A stretch of DNA of 64,000 nucleotides from Adiantum capillus-veneris (GCA_014529385.2 CM043958.1:83413025-83477024), one strand, 5' to 3'; positions 23,569-37,362 are shown, counted from the stretch's first letter. The notes: generated from the sequence alone by a model not told the origin. Program-made: numbers and translations.

Positions 23569-26500
23569 ACTCCTTAATTGCTTGACCCGCTTGATCTCCT
23601 CTATAGGGTTTGGATAAGTTCATATCTTCTTCTTGAATGCTGGCCATTGTGGCTCATGACGATCTTACTTGTTGTTTCTTTCCTAGTGGTTGTTTTGGTC
23701 TCCATGGTTTCACCTCAATCAGAATCCTCTTTAGCGTCGTTCATATGTACGAGGTTGTCACCAGCCCCTATGTTGGTCTTTGAACTGGGGTCTGACTTCA
23801 CTGCTTTTTGCGATCTCTTCCTTCGTGTTTTCTTCTTCTTTTGAGATTGGGCAATTTTCTTCAAGAATATAATTTTGTTTTTGGAGCATGGATCATGTGA
23901 GTACGTTTACTGGTACCACAAGTGTACTTTGTGATGGATTCTCGATAACCTCAATCAAGTTTAATGGCGTGATTTTGGTGCATTTGGATTATTTGGACAT
24001 TGGGCAATCAAATGATCTACGCCACATCGATTACACATGAGTATCGGCATTGTAGACATTCTTGATTGATTGGTTTGTATTTGTGTGGCATTGTTTTGTG
24101 GCCTAATAGGACACTCGGCCACAGATGTGGACCTCCACACTCATAGCATTGAAGAGGTGGTCTCTTAGCAGTGTAATTGATATTTTGGCCTCTTGCAGCA
24201 AGAGCAGCTACTTGATAGACATGTTTGACTTGTCCCCAATAGTCCTCCATGTAGTATTGTGCAATTTCTTCCAGCGCATCCATCCCATAGGGAATATTAG
24301 GCTCTATATCTTCCTCACAGCCTTCCAAACAAGCAATAGATGACTCACAACCCACTTGATTCATAGACGTGGTTCTTGAATGTGGTGGTTGTGGTCCTAG
24401 CACTGGAGGTGGTAAGGGTGTTGTTTGAACAACATTTTGAGCCCTAGGAACCATGTGTTGTGATGTTTGTTCAAGAGGTGGGGCTGGAATCAATGCATGC
24501 ACTCGAGGTGTGTCTGTCCATGCTAAGGTTGGTCTATTGGCCATCGTGCGCTTAAATACTATGCAATCCTCAGTTTGATGACCATACCTCCCATAGGCAT
24601 TGCAATTCCCATTGAATTTTACTCTAAAAGTAGGGCATTCACTGATACTATGTGGACCATATCATACTGAGCACCATTGTTGCTCCCTTCTTGACTACAT
24701 GATTGTTTTGTGGAGCACGATTGTCTCTAAGACTCTCTTGAATGGCCTTGGTGAGATCTACTAAAGTCATCTCAGATATCTTTAGCTCCTTAGCAATAGG
24801 CTTTAGGGTCATTGACTGATGCCCCAATACTTGGGAGCTAATAGATTTAGGCTCAACAGACACTCTTTCTCCTTGAATCATTAAATTATACTCCAATTGG
24901 ATCGCATTAGTGGTGACCACTTCCCAAGTGGTGATACCTCTAATGACTAGGCCATTGTAGATATTGTCATGTCGTAATCCCCTAATGAATCTATCAAGCA
25001 ATTGATTATTATTGAAGCGCTCATTTGGGTTACAACGAGAATTCAAATGCTTCAAGCAACTAATAAAGTCTCTCACCGACTCTCCTTCCTCTCGTTGGGC
25101 TTTCTGGAGCTGAGAGGCTACACCCAAAGCACTCCCTCTCGTATGTATTCTTGAAGAACTGTCTCCTAAGAGTAGGGTAAATCTTTTTTTCTTCCTTCCT
25201 TAGGGTTCTATACCAATCCCCAGCCTTTTCACATAAGATTAGGCTTAAAGCATTACTCTTATGCAGGTCATTGTGTTCTCCTAGAGAATCACATACTTGT
25301 TCAAAAACACTTCAATATTCTTCCTCACATCCCCGTCTCCGCTAAATTTTTGTGTGAGCTTGGATATTTGTACTACCTTACTTCTAGGTTCTCTATCAGA
25401 CGTGTTACACATATTCTCAACAAATAGATTGATTGATAGCTTGAGAAAATGTTGCTAGGTCACCTAAGTGAGCAGGCACCGTGGGTGAAGGCGCTCTAGA
25501 GACTACATGTGGAGTAGGTATTGGCATTGGGCTTGGTGCATAGGAAGCCCTTGGGTTCTACGTTTGGTACGTGTTGTGCCATGTGGGGCCCAAAGTTCAT
25601 ATGTGTGGCCCTAGGCATAACATACATCGGATGTGACATGCTAATGCTAGCCGGTATGGTCCCATGGAAATAAGAGCTTGGGTGTTGTGGATGTGGAGCA
25701 TAGGTTATTGAAACAATGGGAGGGGTAGGAACTACATGAGTACAAGGACCATAGGTGCATACAATTGATACAGACTTGTAGGTACTGTTGCAGGCATTGA
25801 GCTACCATGTAGTGGTGCTTTACTAACAAATGAGGTCCATGGTGTGTTTCTTGGCATGCCTATCATTGGGGTAGGTATGGTAGCCGTGGTGTCATCAAGG
25901 GAAAGATGAGCTAGACTTGGAAAGGTAAAGCTATCACTTGTGGCCTCAGATTGCACTGAGACCCTTGGCGAAACAACATATGGAGGATCCATTGGAATTA
26001 CCAAGGGAGTCTCCATTTGCGATAAGATTGGTTGCTTAGCCTTCCTTGTATTCAAGAATCTCATGAGACTTGTTGAAGGCATGTGGATCCCCTTGTTCTG
26101 TCTCTCTAGCTCAATAATCCTATGGATGACCTCACAAACTCTTTGTTGTTGATCCTCCATACTAGTAGCACCCATTGTGGATTGTAGGACATCTAACCAA
26201 CCCCCGTGCTAGGTGTGACCTGTGTATAGGTCGGTTAGAGTTTCCATTTGTAGTTTGTACTCCCAGTTCTCATTTAGGAACACTCCATCTAGGATTGACG
26301 TGCTAAGGGTGTCCTTTGAACTAGATGCAATGTGGATTTCTATGGGTTGACCCCTTAGTGGTCGCTAATTCAAGAGCACTCGATTGCTCTCCTAGCAATG
26401 ATATTGACATAGGGGCTTTCGATTTTAACTCTCTTTGTTGCTCCTCCTTGCGTAAGCTCTTGATTTCCTTTTCCTTAGCCGCAATGATATATCGCTCAAC

Positions 26501-26947
26501 CTCTTGCACTTCGGTAAGGCTTCTACCATCAGGTAATATAACCTCATAGGGGAGTAGCTCTGAAGAGTCAGGGGGTGCAGTGAATGGAGTATTCACGTGC
26601 ACACTCTCTAAGGACATAGGGTATATGTTGGTCATGAATGGAGAATTTACTTCCCCACCCTCCTCGTTTACATTGTTAGCTCCATGTTCGGAGCGAGTGG
26701 CTCTACTAAAGGTTTCCTTCAAGCGGCTAAGCACGCTCGGCCCGGACCGTGGGCCCATGGCATGCATGTCTTGGCTTGATCTATCAGGATTAGGCATTGG
26801 GTAACTCTCCATGACGTTGTAGTCAGAGGAAGAGTCACTAGCCACTATGTTTGGGTCTTGGTTTGTCCTACCTTGGGTCCCTGTCGAGGGCCCGAAGCCT
26901 AAGGTAGGTGGATATTGAGAACTCACGTAAGTCAAAATGCTTGCTAG
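23569..26947 (-). pseudogene. Element A gag, broken
   Basis: Fragments in order on the minus strand: N-terminus 26947-26321 (S-S-D-Y-N-V-M-E-S-Y-P-M-P-N, L-P-D-G-R-S-L-T-E-V-Q-E), middle 26175-25732, gag core about 25400-24648 (V-A-S-Q-L-Q-K-A-Q, G-E-S-V-R-D-F-I-S-C-L), knuckle region 24680-23998. Of the four knuckles the first is interrupted by a stop, the second has Cys2 changed to Tyr (C-N-A-Y-G-R-Y-G-H), the third (C-Y-E-C-G-G-P-H) is frameshifted and the fourth (C-N-R-C-G-V-D-H-L-I-A-Q-C) is intact. The start of gag is cut by element C. Confidence 0.82.
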
Positions 26948-26999
26948 TGATAGCCGACTTTCGGAAATCAAGTAGAAAAAAAAGAAAAAAACTCATTAC

Positions 27000-27030
<31 letters not shown>

Positions 27031-27529
27031 ACTCTCAGTCCCCCCCACCGTTACTTATTTTTTCCCCCCTCCCGCCCTACGGGCATCGGATAAAACCCTC
27101 TCACTCTCTCCCCCCCATTTTCCCTACATACCCCCTTCCCTAATCTCTCTCTCCTCTCGATTCACCCTCCCCGGCCAGGCAGAAACTCAGAGAAGGAACC
27201 CCCAACCCCTCTCTCGTGCTCCCTCGGTGTGAGCCGCGTGAGAACCCCCCCCACCCCCCCTCACTCTTACACTCACCCTATCCCCTCTCCCATTACCCTC
27301 TACCCTCATTCCCCCCCCCCCCCCTTCTCTTTGGCCCGCCAATATTCCCTCCCCCCGACCCCTCCTCCCTCTTCCCCACCCACACTCACACACACACTCC
27401 CTCTCACTCACACACACACACCCCACAACACCCCGCCCCCCCCTCTCCTCTCTCTCTCCCCATGTGTTGTGCGCCGCGCGCTGCATTCGATACACACACA
27501 CACGCCATGCGGGCAGCAGCAAATACGCC

Positions 27530-27590
<61 letters not shown>

Positions 27591-28618
27591 CCCCTATCCT
27601 ACCCACCCCCTCCCTTTCCGCCTTGCGCAGAAGAGTAATCCGCCGGCCATCCGCAGAAGGAAAGAAAAATAAAAAATATATATATATACATTATATGTAT
27701 ATATAGCCCCCCTTCCCACGCACGCTTTCGCACACACACGCCAACACAAAACACACACACACCCGCCTCATGCACAAATACATACACACACGTATATACG
27801 CACCGCACCGCAATACGAAGGAAAAGGCTACGACATCAACAAACAAAAAGAAGAAGGATCCAAAGCACGCGCCGCCAACAACAAAAAACAGAAATGTACC
27901 AAAGGCATGCCCTGGACGACTCCGAAAAGAAGTACACTCGACACCAACGCATCGGCAGCATGCCATTCGCCGGCAACACGCAACCACGACGCCATCCCAG
28001 TAATTTTTAGGTTATTTTACCATTATCTTCAGTTTTTCACCCGAGCCATTGTAAATTTCCATTTTGTAAATATCCTCTCTCTAGGTGATGGTGACAAAGG
28101 CCCACCTAGAGATTCCTATCTTTTAATAACCTTCCCCAAAACAAAGCAAGGGTCAACCACACCGGGCCCACCACTTGCTTTGTCTCCCCGATTAAGATTA
28201 CCCTAACCACACTGGGATTACCATAATCCAAGCAGCCAACACCTATAAATTGGCACTGAGAGGTCACTATCGGGGCGGGGGGAGGCAACTTATGTGGAAC
28301 CAAGCATTGGGTAGAGTGTAGTAGGAGGGATTGACACCATCACCATCACGAGGAGGGGGTCTTGTGTGTTGGGTTTGCCTTGGAAATTGCGCCATGCGAA
28401 GGGAACCACATCCACCTTTAGACTCCAATGGTCGATGCACACACGTATGCACGCTCTTGGCAATGAGTATTCACCGTCATTGAGGCGCCCTAGAGAACGC
28501 ACCAAGTAGGTTGCACCATCTCCTCTCCCTACCTCTCTACCATCACGGCATGCCACCTTGCATATATTGCAGAAATAACTCACCCTCACACCCCCAAGGT
28601 TGTTTTCATCAATTGCAA

Positions 28619-28670
<52 letters not shown>

Positions 28671-28847
28671 CTTTTCTCTCTCTGAGTGTGTAGGCTTGTG
28701 GTGTTCATATTACCATGGGCTTTGCGTCCTAGCCGCTCAAAGCTAGGTGGTGCCCCCCTGTTCGCTTTACCGTGGCAGGCTCGAGGCGAGCCATTCGGCC
28801 CCCGGTTCAGAGGCCGTCGGGGTTCGGGGTCCGCTTTGCGTCCGTCA
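26948..28847 (+). repeat. Element C 5' LTR
   Basis: Begins tgatagccgac, ends gcgtccgtca. It is very rich in low-complexity tracts: poly-C (27001-27030 and about 27309-27324), (AC)n at 27531-27584 and (TC)n at 28621-28668. A TATA box is at 28244. The long frames through these tracts are not genes. Near-identical to 34709-36604 apart from tract lengths and a few indels. Confidence 0.95.
28244..28250 (+). promoter_or_regulatory. TATA box in element C 5' LTR
   Basis: tataaat in cacctataaattggcactg, about 600 bp before the LTR end. Conserved in the 3' LTR. Confidence 0.65.
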
Positions 28848-28849
28848 TT

Positions 28850-28867
28850 TGGTGCCCCCACGGAGGA
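28850..28867 (+). other. Probable primer binding site of element C
   Basis: tggtgcccccacggagga starts two bases after the LTR end and begins with tgg, as expected for complementarity to a tRNA CCA end. The tRNA species was not identified. Confidence 0.55.
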
Positions 28868-28923
28868 GGGCTTTTCTAAGACCCTTCAGTTTACAATGCT
28901 GAAAGTGACGCCCACTATCAATC

Positions 28924-29341
28924 ATGGACGAGTGGCTAAAGGAATTTTCTAACTGGAGGACGAAAAAAGAAGAGACGAAGGAGGCCCTAGCCGCCTTCAT
29001 TGAGGTGCTACTACCAGGCTGCAGTGTCATCAACATTCAAGAGGTAAATTCTCCATCTCGTGTCACTCATTCTAACTATAAATCGAAAGCATCAGGTGGG
29101 AGATTGGTGAGGTTCCATCACTGTTGTCAACCAAGGCACACGGTCGATGAGTGCCAGCAACGAAGGCAGCGAAAGGGTTGAAGTCTTCTACATTGACATT
29201 CATCGCAAGGAGGTCATCCACGTCAAGGAAGGAAAGCAGACGGTGAGGCCTCTTTTCCCTAAAGAAACTGCAGTCAAAGATAAAACCCCAAAGTGGCCTA
29301 AAGGGGCTGCTCGAGCCAAGGGCAACGAGAAGAAAGGCTAG
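28924..29341 (+). pseudogene. Element C leader with short open frames
   Basis: Two overlapping short frames (28924-29181 and 29147-29341). The first starts M-D-E-W-L-K-E-F-S-N-W and contains H-H-C-C-Q-P-R-H-T-V-D-E-C. It is in the same frame as the next ORF and as gag. They may be the disrupted N-terminal part of the upstream ORF; no known domain is seen. Confidence 0.3.
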
Positions 29342-29352
29342 CCTGGAAACAC

Positions 29353-29883
29353 ATGACCCCAAAGGGAGAAGCATCTGGCCAAGCAAGTGCTTTAAGCTTA
29401 GAGAGCCGAGTTGTACCCACTTTGTCAAAGAAGAAGTCATTCGAAGCTAAGCGGCGGAAGGTCGCCTACCGATTTGCACGACGCATGCGAGTGCTACCAA
29501 TCCACTTCGACAATCCAGAAGAACAAGTGGTGAGAAGATTCCCATGTCCTAGAGAAGAGTGGTTCGGCTACTGCTCTCGCTGTTTTGGGAAGCGAGTGGA
29601 GGACCTTCCTCCCCTCCCTGTACAACTTATCCTGAAGAAGCTCTCTACCACGGGAGAGACCCAGTGGGCTGGAGATGAGCTGCAGCTGAATGGAGTAGAA
29701 TTCATGCAACACGCTGATTACGGAAATTACCTACAATTGCTGTTAGCCAAGAGACTGGGAGTGGTCAGACGCGTCGCCATCACCCCGTACGTGCTAAGCA
29801 ACGAAGGAAGGGTAGAGCCCATGAAAGGTGACGACCTCTTGTGGATGTGCCGACTCATCAACAATGGCACGGTAAGAGTATAA
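29353..29883 (+). CDS. ORF upstream of gag in element C (176 aa, Ogre ORF1-like position)
   Basis: Starts M-T-P-K-G-E-A-S and ends TAA at 29883. The product is basic in its N-terminal third (K-K-K-S-F-E-A-K-R-R-K) and has a putative metal-binding pair C-P-R-E-E-W-F-G-Y-C-S-R-C. The rest is a globular-looking region with W and L spread evenly. No family was recognised. Ogre-type elements of the same lineage carry an ORF of unknown role in this place, so positional homology is plausible. A good splice donor (cg|gtaagag) falls at 29872, near the end of the frame. Confidence 0.45.
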   Translation: MTPKGEASGQASALSLESRVVPTLSKKKSFEAKRRKVAYRFARRMRVLPIHFDNPEEQVVRRFPCPREEWFGYCSRCFGKRVEDLPPLPVQLILKKLSTTGETQWAGDELQLNGVEFMQHADYGNYLQLLLAKRLGVVRRVAITPYVLSNEGRVEPMKGDDLLWMCRLINNGTVRV

Positions 29884-30121
29884 GTAAGTATTTCACCCTT
29901 TGTGCATGATGGAAAACGGGTCGACGGCATTCCCATTCAGATTCTTGTAGCATATGCATGTGAATATCTATGTAGATAGGAAAGTCTTCTACCAACAGAA
30001 GATCGTTTACCTATTCGGTGCGGCAGTACTAGGAGAAATCCTCAATTCCCCGAACCCTATCATTCTCCCCATACTAGATTACCATCATTCCTTTAATGTC
30101 TCTATTTTTATCCTATTTTAG
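29872..30121 (+). other. Candidate intron between upstream ORF and gag
   Basis: The donor gtaagag at 29872 and a pyrimidine-rich acceptor ending atcctattttag at 30121 enclose 250 AT-rich bases. Removal would shorten the leader before gag but would not fuse the frames, because the downstream frame stops after six codons. Predicted only. Confidence 0.3.
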
Positions 30122-30225
30122 CCTATCCGTTCGCCCCTGTAAAACCGCTATGAGCCGTCGTTGTTGATGTTAAAAAAAAAAGAGAAAAAAAAAAGAGAAG
30201 GTTTGTAATTTGCCGAGTCACCACC

Positions 30226-31250
30226 ATGGCAAATGTTTCTTTCCCCACGTTCAGTGGAAAGAAGGGTGAGGATCTCACCACTGATTTTTTGGACGATTTT
30301 GACATTGCTTGTGTCGTCTCCAACAAAGATGAAGACGCTTCACGACTCAGAATTTTTCCTCTACTGATGAAAGTAGAGGCCAAGTCCTGGTATAATGCAT
30401 TGCCCCAGGCTACCAAGAATGCATGGGATGTGTTAAGGGCTGCTTTTGTAAAGAGGTTTGGTGGAGGCACAACCTCGGAGAAGCTATGGCAGCTATTGGC
30501 AGAATTAAAGCAGGCAGGCCTGCTGGAGTACGCCACCTACGAGTCAAAGTTTGTGGACTTATGGGAGAGGTGGGTTGCCACACTGGAGGAAGGCGAAGGA
30601 GCGCCTAATTTCTTGAAGAAGGACCGTTTCATTGCTGGTCTATGGTCGCCGCGTAGAAAGAAGGTGAAGGGAAGGTTTCCTGCAACATATGAGTTGGCAG
30701 TCGAAGTAGCCTGCCTTAAAGACAAGAAGCTGCGCATGCAAGCAAGAGTAAACGAGTCAGTGGAAACAAGCTTGGGCCGACCAACCCCAGTGGCTGCAAC
30801 AACCAATCATAGAGTCCAACCACAGGAGACAGCAGAGGAACAGCAAGACCTGCTGAGTTGCATCACCACCCAACTAGAGAGTTTATATGTGCATCTGGTG
30901 CAGCAAGGGCATCCATCTGGCAGAAATCCAGAACAAGGAAGAGGACAATGAAGGCAGAACCCAGAATACCACTGTTACAACTGCGGGGAAGAAGGCCATG
31001 GAATGTACTACTGTCCACACCCAAGAAGGCAGAATTTCAATAGAGGGGGGAGACAAAATCAGATCTCTCCGCCAAGAGTAAGACCACCACCAAGGCAGCC
31101 AGGACCAATCCCAGCAATCCAAATCCTGCGACCACCTATACAATAGCAACTACCACCCCAACCTCTCATTCCGCCACTACCCCCACCACCTGCGGTGAAC
31201 CAAGTGGTGAGTGTCATTAGCTTAGAGGCTAAAGGGAAGGCGAAGGTAGA
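30226..31250 (+). pseudogene. Element C gag
   Basis: ATG at 30226 in a strong context (caccatggc). A retrotransposon-gag domain fills residues about 10-170: F-P-T-F-S-G, D-F-L-D-D-F-D-I-A, W-Y-N-A-L-P, W-D-V-L-R-A-A-F-V-K-R-F, then D-R-F-I-A-G-L. An in-frame TGA (30949-30951) is followed directly, in the same frame, by one CCHC knuckle C-Y-N-C-G-E-E-G-H-G-M-Y-Y-C (about 30973-31014) and a proline-rich stretch. Further in-frame stops are at about 31144 (TAG) and 31255 (TAA). Confidence 0.88.
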
Positions 31251-31296
31251 AGAGTAAGCTCGAGAGAAGCACAAAGGAAAAGCGAAGGTAGAAGAA

Positions 31297-32193
31297 GTGG
31301 ATGCTATGGGAGTGAAGCGTGCGAGGCACAAGGAGGCATCTCAAAAAGAAGAGAAGATGAAAGGGAAAGCCGAGTCTAGCAAGCAAGCAGCTAAACCGCG
31401 GCGGAAGATAGACATCGTAGACTTCTCACTAGGTGAGGAAGCACAACCCTATGACTTAGTTCAGGATGTGTTAATGCAGGGCCCGAAGATAACTTGGCCC
31501 CAATTACTCCACCTTGCACCCAGAATGAGGAGGCAATGGACGAAAATGGTAAGTACCAAGAAATCAAAACCACGGATAGCTGGGGCTATCTCTGGGAGGG
31601 ATCTCGATGACATCTTGCCAATCATGGATGCTCACATCAAAGGGCAGCGGATTTCAAACGTCTACATAGATGGTGGCGTGCAAATATGCGTCATGAGTGA
31701 GAAGATGATGCACCACCTAGGTCTAGAGGTAAGTAGGCCGGCACCCTGCCGAGCCAAGATGGCAAACAATGTAAAAGTGAAATGCGTAGGCATTGTAAAT
31801 GCGGTCAAAGTAAAAGCATTCAATACGGAAGTGGAAGTAGACATCTTCGTCATGCCACACAAAGGGGAGGGCTACCCCATCATTCTTGGAAGGCCTTGGC
31901 TTATGGCCATGGAAGCCAAACAAAACTGGAGCACCGGGATGATCCAGATGAAGGATGCTAAAGGGAAGTCCATATTCTACGACATGAGGATTGGAAAGCA
32001 GCGCAATATGATCTTGGAGGCTTTAGAAGACGAGTCCACCAGTGACTCCTCGCCTACCTCAGGAGAAGACACAACCACCACCGACGGGAGTGACAGTAGC
32101 ATCGAAGTAATGGTGGTCATTCTTAAAGACCCAAACAGATTAACACAATCTGAAGCAACCTCAGCAAACCAAGAGGGACCATCAGGTAAGTAG
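31297..32193 (+). pseudogene. Element C protease region
   Basis: Same frame as gag. A lysine-rich start (K-R-A-R-H-K-E-A-S-Q-K) leads to a retropepsin: N-V-Y-I-D-G-G-V-Q-I-C-V-M-S (about 31660-31700, catalytic D-S-G changed to D-G-G) and I-I-L-G-R-P-W-L about 70 residues on. The tail is Ser/Thr/Asp-rich and ends at TAG 32191-32193, after which the same frame goes on as pol. The altered catalytic motif predicts an inactive protease. Confidence 0.85.
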
Positions 32194-32196
32194 TCA

Positions 32197-33640
32197 TTGG
32201 AGGATGCAGGTAAGCTACAAAAAATGCTCTCAAATGAGTTAACCAATGAAGAAAGGAAGGAATATGTCTCCATGTTAGGAAACTTCACTACTTTGTTCAT
32301 TGATGGTTTTGATAAGATCACAAGAATTACAATAGTGCAACACCATATAAAGCTCAAGGAAGGCAGTAAACCAGTAGTACAAAAGCTCAGAAGACTTGGA
32401 GTAATCCAACAAGAGGCATTACTTAAAGAAGTAAGGAGTTTGCTACAAGCAGGTTTCATCTACCCTGTCGAAGACTCAGAATGGGTCTCCCCAGTAGTAG
32501 TCACACACAAAAAAAATGGTAAATGGAGAGTCTGTGTGGATTATAAACGTCTCAATGCAGCCACGAAGAGGGACCATTTTCCCCTCCCATTCCAGGATGA
32601 AATACTCAATGAAGTGGCAGGTCACGAACGCTACACAGTATGCGATGGCTACTCAGGATACTTCCAGATTAGCATTGCGGAGGAGGATCAGAAGAAGACA
32701 ACCTTCATCACACCTTGGGGATGTTTTGCTTACAGAGTGATGCCATTTGGCCTCACCAATGCCCCAGCCACATTTCAACGCTATGTGACATTTGTTTTCC
32801 AACCCTACTTTGGAACATCAATACGGGTTTTCATAGATGATTTTTGCATCTATAGCTCACGAGCCCTTCATCTAAGCAAAGTCTATGACGGCTTAACCAG
32901 GCTACAAACCCTGGGTGGCCAACTCAACGTGGACAAGTGTCACATTGGTGAGAGCAAGGTCACTCTCCTTGGTCATGTAATTTCAGCAAAAGGAATCGAG
33001 GCTGACCCCAGCAAAATTCAGGCTTTGGTATCTTTATCATCTCCCACCATCGCCAAGCAGTTGGTTTCTTTCCTTCAAAAGGTAAGATATTTAAGCAGGT
33101 TCATTCACGTGCTATCTCAAGTGGTCCTTCCCCTAGAACAACTCACCCAAAGGGATGTTTTCTCATGGAGTGAAGAGAATGAGCAGCAGTTTACTGAGGT
33201 AAAGCAAGTCCTATCCAAGCTTCCCACTATTTCACCTCCTAAGTGGGACGAGCCATTCTATGTGAACCCTAGTGTGGGAAATGATACTCTGGGAGCAGTG
33301 CTAATGCAAAAGGATCCCAAAACTTCTTTCATGCGCCCTATTTACTTCTCTAGTCGATTCATGACCCCATCAGAAAAGGGATTCACCGAAGTAGAACACA
33401 TGGTTCTGGCACTAATGTTTGCTACCACGAAATTCCACTCCTATGTCTTGCCTAGACCATCTGTAATCCTGACAATGGAAGAGGTTTTCCCATATGTAAT
33501 GCGACACATGGATGTCTCATCTAGGATCTCAAAGTGGTTAATTAGACTACAAGAGTTTGATTACACCATACAAGTAGAAAACTCCACCAGGGCTAGTCTA
33601 GCAGGAATTCTCACTCATCGCCACTACGAGAAGAAGCTGA
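32197..33640 (+). pseudogene. Element C reverse transcriptase and gypsy RNase H
   Basis: Uninterrupted within this stretch. Reverse transcriptase: W-V-S-P-V-V-V-T-H-K-K-N-G-K-W-R-V-C-V-D-Y-K-R-L-N, then D-G-Y-S-G-Y-F-Q-I, F-G-L-T-N-A-P-A-T-F-Q-R, catalytic F-I-D-D-F-C-I-Y-S (about 32830-32856), L-G-H-V-I-S. RNase H: E-P-F-Y-V-N-P-S-V-G-N-D-T-L-G-A-V-L, where the usual first catalytic Asp (V-D-A-S) appears replaced, then I-Y-F-S-S-R, E-K-G-F-T-E-V-E-H-M-V-L-A. The reverse transcriptase looks catalytically complete. Confidence 0.9.
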
Positions 33641-33699
33641 AGGTCAACACGGAAGCAAAGGAAGGAATACCAGATAAAGAGAGCCCTAAGCTAGGGAGA

Positions 33700-33960
33700 G
33701 CTCACTCTCTTTTCTTTGACGGAGCATACAAGAGAACAATGGATCAGTCTGCAGTAGGCATGGTCATTTTCAATGAACAGCAGGAAAGAGTATTCTCCAT
33801 GGGGCAGTTATTACACTCCCACTCTAACAATGAGGCAGAGTGTGCAACCCTAATCCTTGGGCTGGAACAATGTATTTCGAAAAAAATTAAGCGCTTGAAT
33901 GTGTTCGGCGACGCTTTGCTTTTGATTAGGCAGATAAAGGTAGGAGAATTGATGTGGTAG
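33700..33960 (+). pseudogene. Second (plant/archaeal-type) RNase H of element C, truncated
   Basis: Downstream of the gypsy RNase H in the same frame: L-F-F-D-G-A-Y-K-R, G-M-V-I-F-N, then S-N-N-E-A-E-C-A-T-L-I-L-G-L-E-Q-C and V-F-G-D-A-L-L-L-I-R-Q-I. The D...E...D series is present. This extra domain defines the Tat lineage. It is cut at 33957 at a deletion junction marked by a short direct repeat (ggtaggagaattgatg twice). Confidence 0.85.
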
Positions 33961-34679
33961 GAGAATTGATGAAGAAGTTAGGCATCACACGTCGGCATTC
34001 CACACCATACTATCCACAATGCAATGGTCTGGTAGAGAAGGTAAATGGAATGATTTGCAAGATCGTCACAAAACAGGTGAACAACCATACAGGAGATTGG
34101 GATAAACATCTCATGGCAGCTCTTTGGGCCTATAGAACAACGTTCCGAACATCACTAGGTTTCACCTCTTTCCATCTAGTTTATGGGAAGGAGGCAATTC
34201 TACCCATTGAGGTACAAATAGCCAGCTTACGAGTCTTGGCCAGCTAGACCCACCGTCCAATCGTAAACCTTCGAAACCACATCTTGGATCTAGAGAGACT
34301 CCAACTGGATAGGGAAGAAGCAATCAATCACTATGCAGCACAGGCAGAACGACGCCGACTCACTTTCAATCAAGGGCTTAAAGAGAAAGGACTGGAAAAA
34401 GGCATGCTAGTGCTGCGATACGACAACAGATTTGATACCAGGAAGGAAAAGAAATTTCAACCCAGATGGGAAGGGCCATTCATCATCAAGAAGCGCTACG
34501 ACAACGGCAGCTATAAGCTGATGGAAGCAGATGGGAAAATTCACAAGACTAGAGTCAATGGATGGAGACTGAAGAGGTATTTCCTTAGGGTTGACCCAGA
34601 ATTCGTGCTAGACATTCCAAAAGAGGGAGAACCCTCTAACTCTACAGCTGAAGAAACTGAAGAAGGGCTAGAAGCATGA
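33961..34679 (+). pseudogene. Element C integrase, C-terminal half only
   Basis: Begins E-L-M-K-K-L-G-I-T-R-R-H-S-T-P-Y-Y-P-Q-C-N-G-L-V-E-K-V-N, i.e. after the second catalytic Asp, so the zinc finger and both N-terminal catalytic Asp residues are missing. An in-frame stop at 34245 precedes A-A-Q-A-E-R-R-R-L-T-F-N and the GPF domain W-E-G-P-F-I-I-K-K-R-Y-D-N-G-S-Y-K-L. It ends TGA 34677-34679. The element could not integrate by itself. Confidence 0.88.
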
Positions 34680-34691
34680 ATGCCTCTAGCC

Positions 34692-34704
34692 AAAAGAGAG
34701 AGGG
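34692..34704 (+). other. Polypurine tract of element C
   Basis: aaaagagagaggg, four bases before the 3' LTR start. Proper place and composition for plus-strand priming. Confidence 0.75.
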
Positions 34705-34708
34705 CTAA

Positions 34709-36604
<1,896 letters not shown>

Positions 36605-37362
36605 CTAGTTTTGCAGCCTCTAGCACACAACCAGAGTGTAGATGCATGTGCTTTTGGCACCCTACAAGCGTCGCCAAATACCCTCGAAGGTTAACCGCTT
36701 GATTTTTTGGGCGTTTTGCACCCTGTTTTCACGCGCTTTTTGATGTTTTTTAATGATTGGTTTTTGGATTAGAGTGTGTGATTGCTCAAAACAAGCATAT
36801 CGCTCAAGGGGTTGTGGTGTGCTTTAGAGCACTGCGTTTGGTTACCCGAAGCTCCGTTGGTCCTTAAAAGGGTCGATTTTTACTTACACGTGAGGCCAAA
36901 ATAAGTAATTTTAAAGGGTGACTGAGGCCTGGGCTTGGGCTTGGGCCTGGGAAATATTCCCGATCTTGGTCCTACCTTTTAAAATTTAATTTAATTTTTT
37001 CCTTTTTGGGGATAAGGTCTCCGCGGCCGTAGCTGCACGTGCGAGTACACACACTACTAACCTACCTACTTATAACTAATAGAGCTACTGTTACACACTA
37101 ACACAGTACTACAACAACTAATCAACTAACAAACTATAGCTTATAGAACTAACATTAAGGCTCTACTACCTTAATTCTAACACCTTATGAACAGAAAACA
37201 TAGTACTTTGCAACACCTTATTAAAAAAACAGTACACTGCAACAAAACAAAGGTCACAAATCCTTCTCAACAAGCCACACACCTTCTTTCTCTACCTTTC
37301 CTACATTTCATAATGCACCACAAAACAACATAGAGTGCTACTCGAGCTTAATTCAGGGCATT
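36605..37362 (-). other. Element A 5'UTR, copy 1
   Basis: Between element C and the PBS of element A. From 36629 on it is nearly identical to 42180-42913. Reverse-complemented, it parallels the leader of B (purine-rich, gtgtgtgt...gcgcg stretch, 'cccaggcccaagcccaagc'). No gene. Confidence 0.8.

Noticed and set aside
27001-27030. Poly-C runs as a functional G-quadruplex or i-motif
   Set aside because: Runs are plain homopolymers of variable length between the two LTRs and may partly be sequencing or assembly artefacts.
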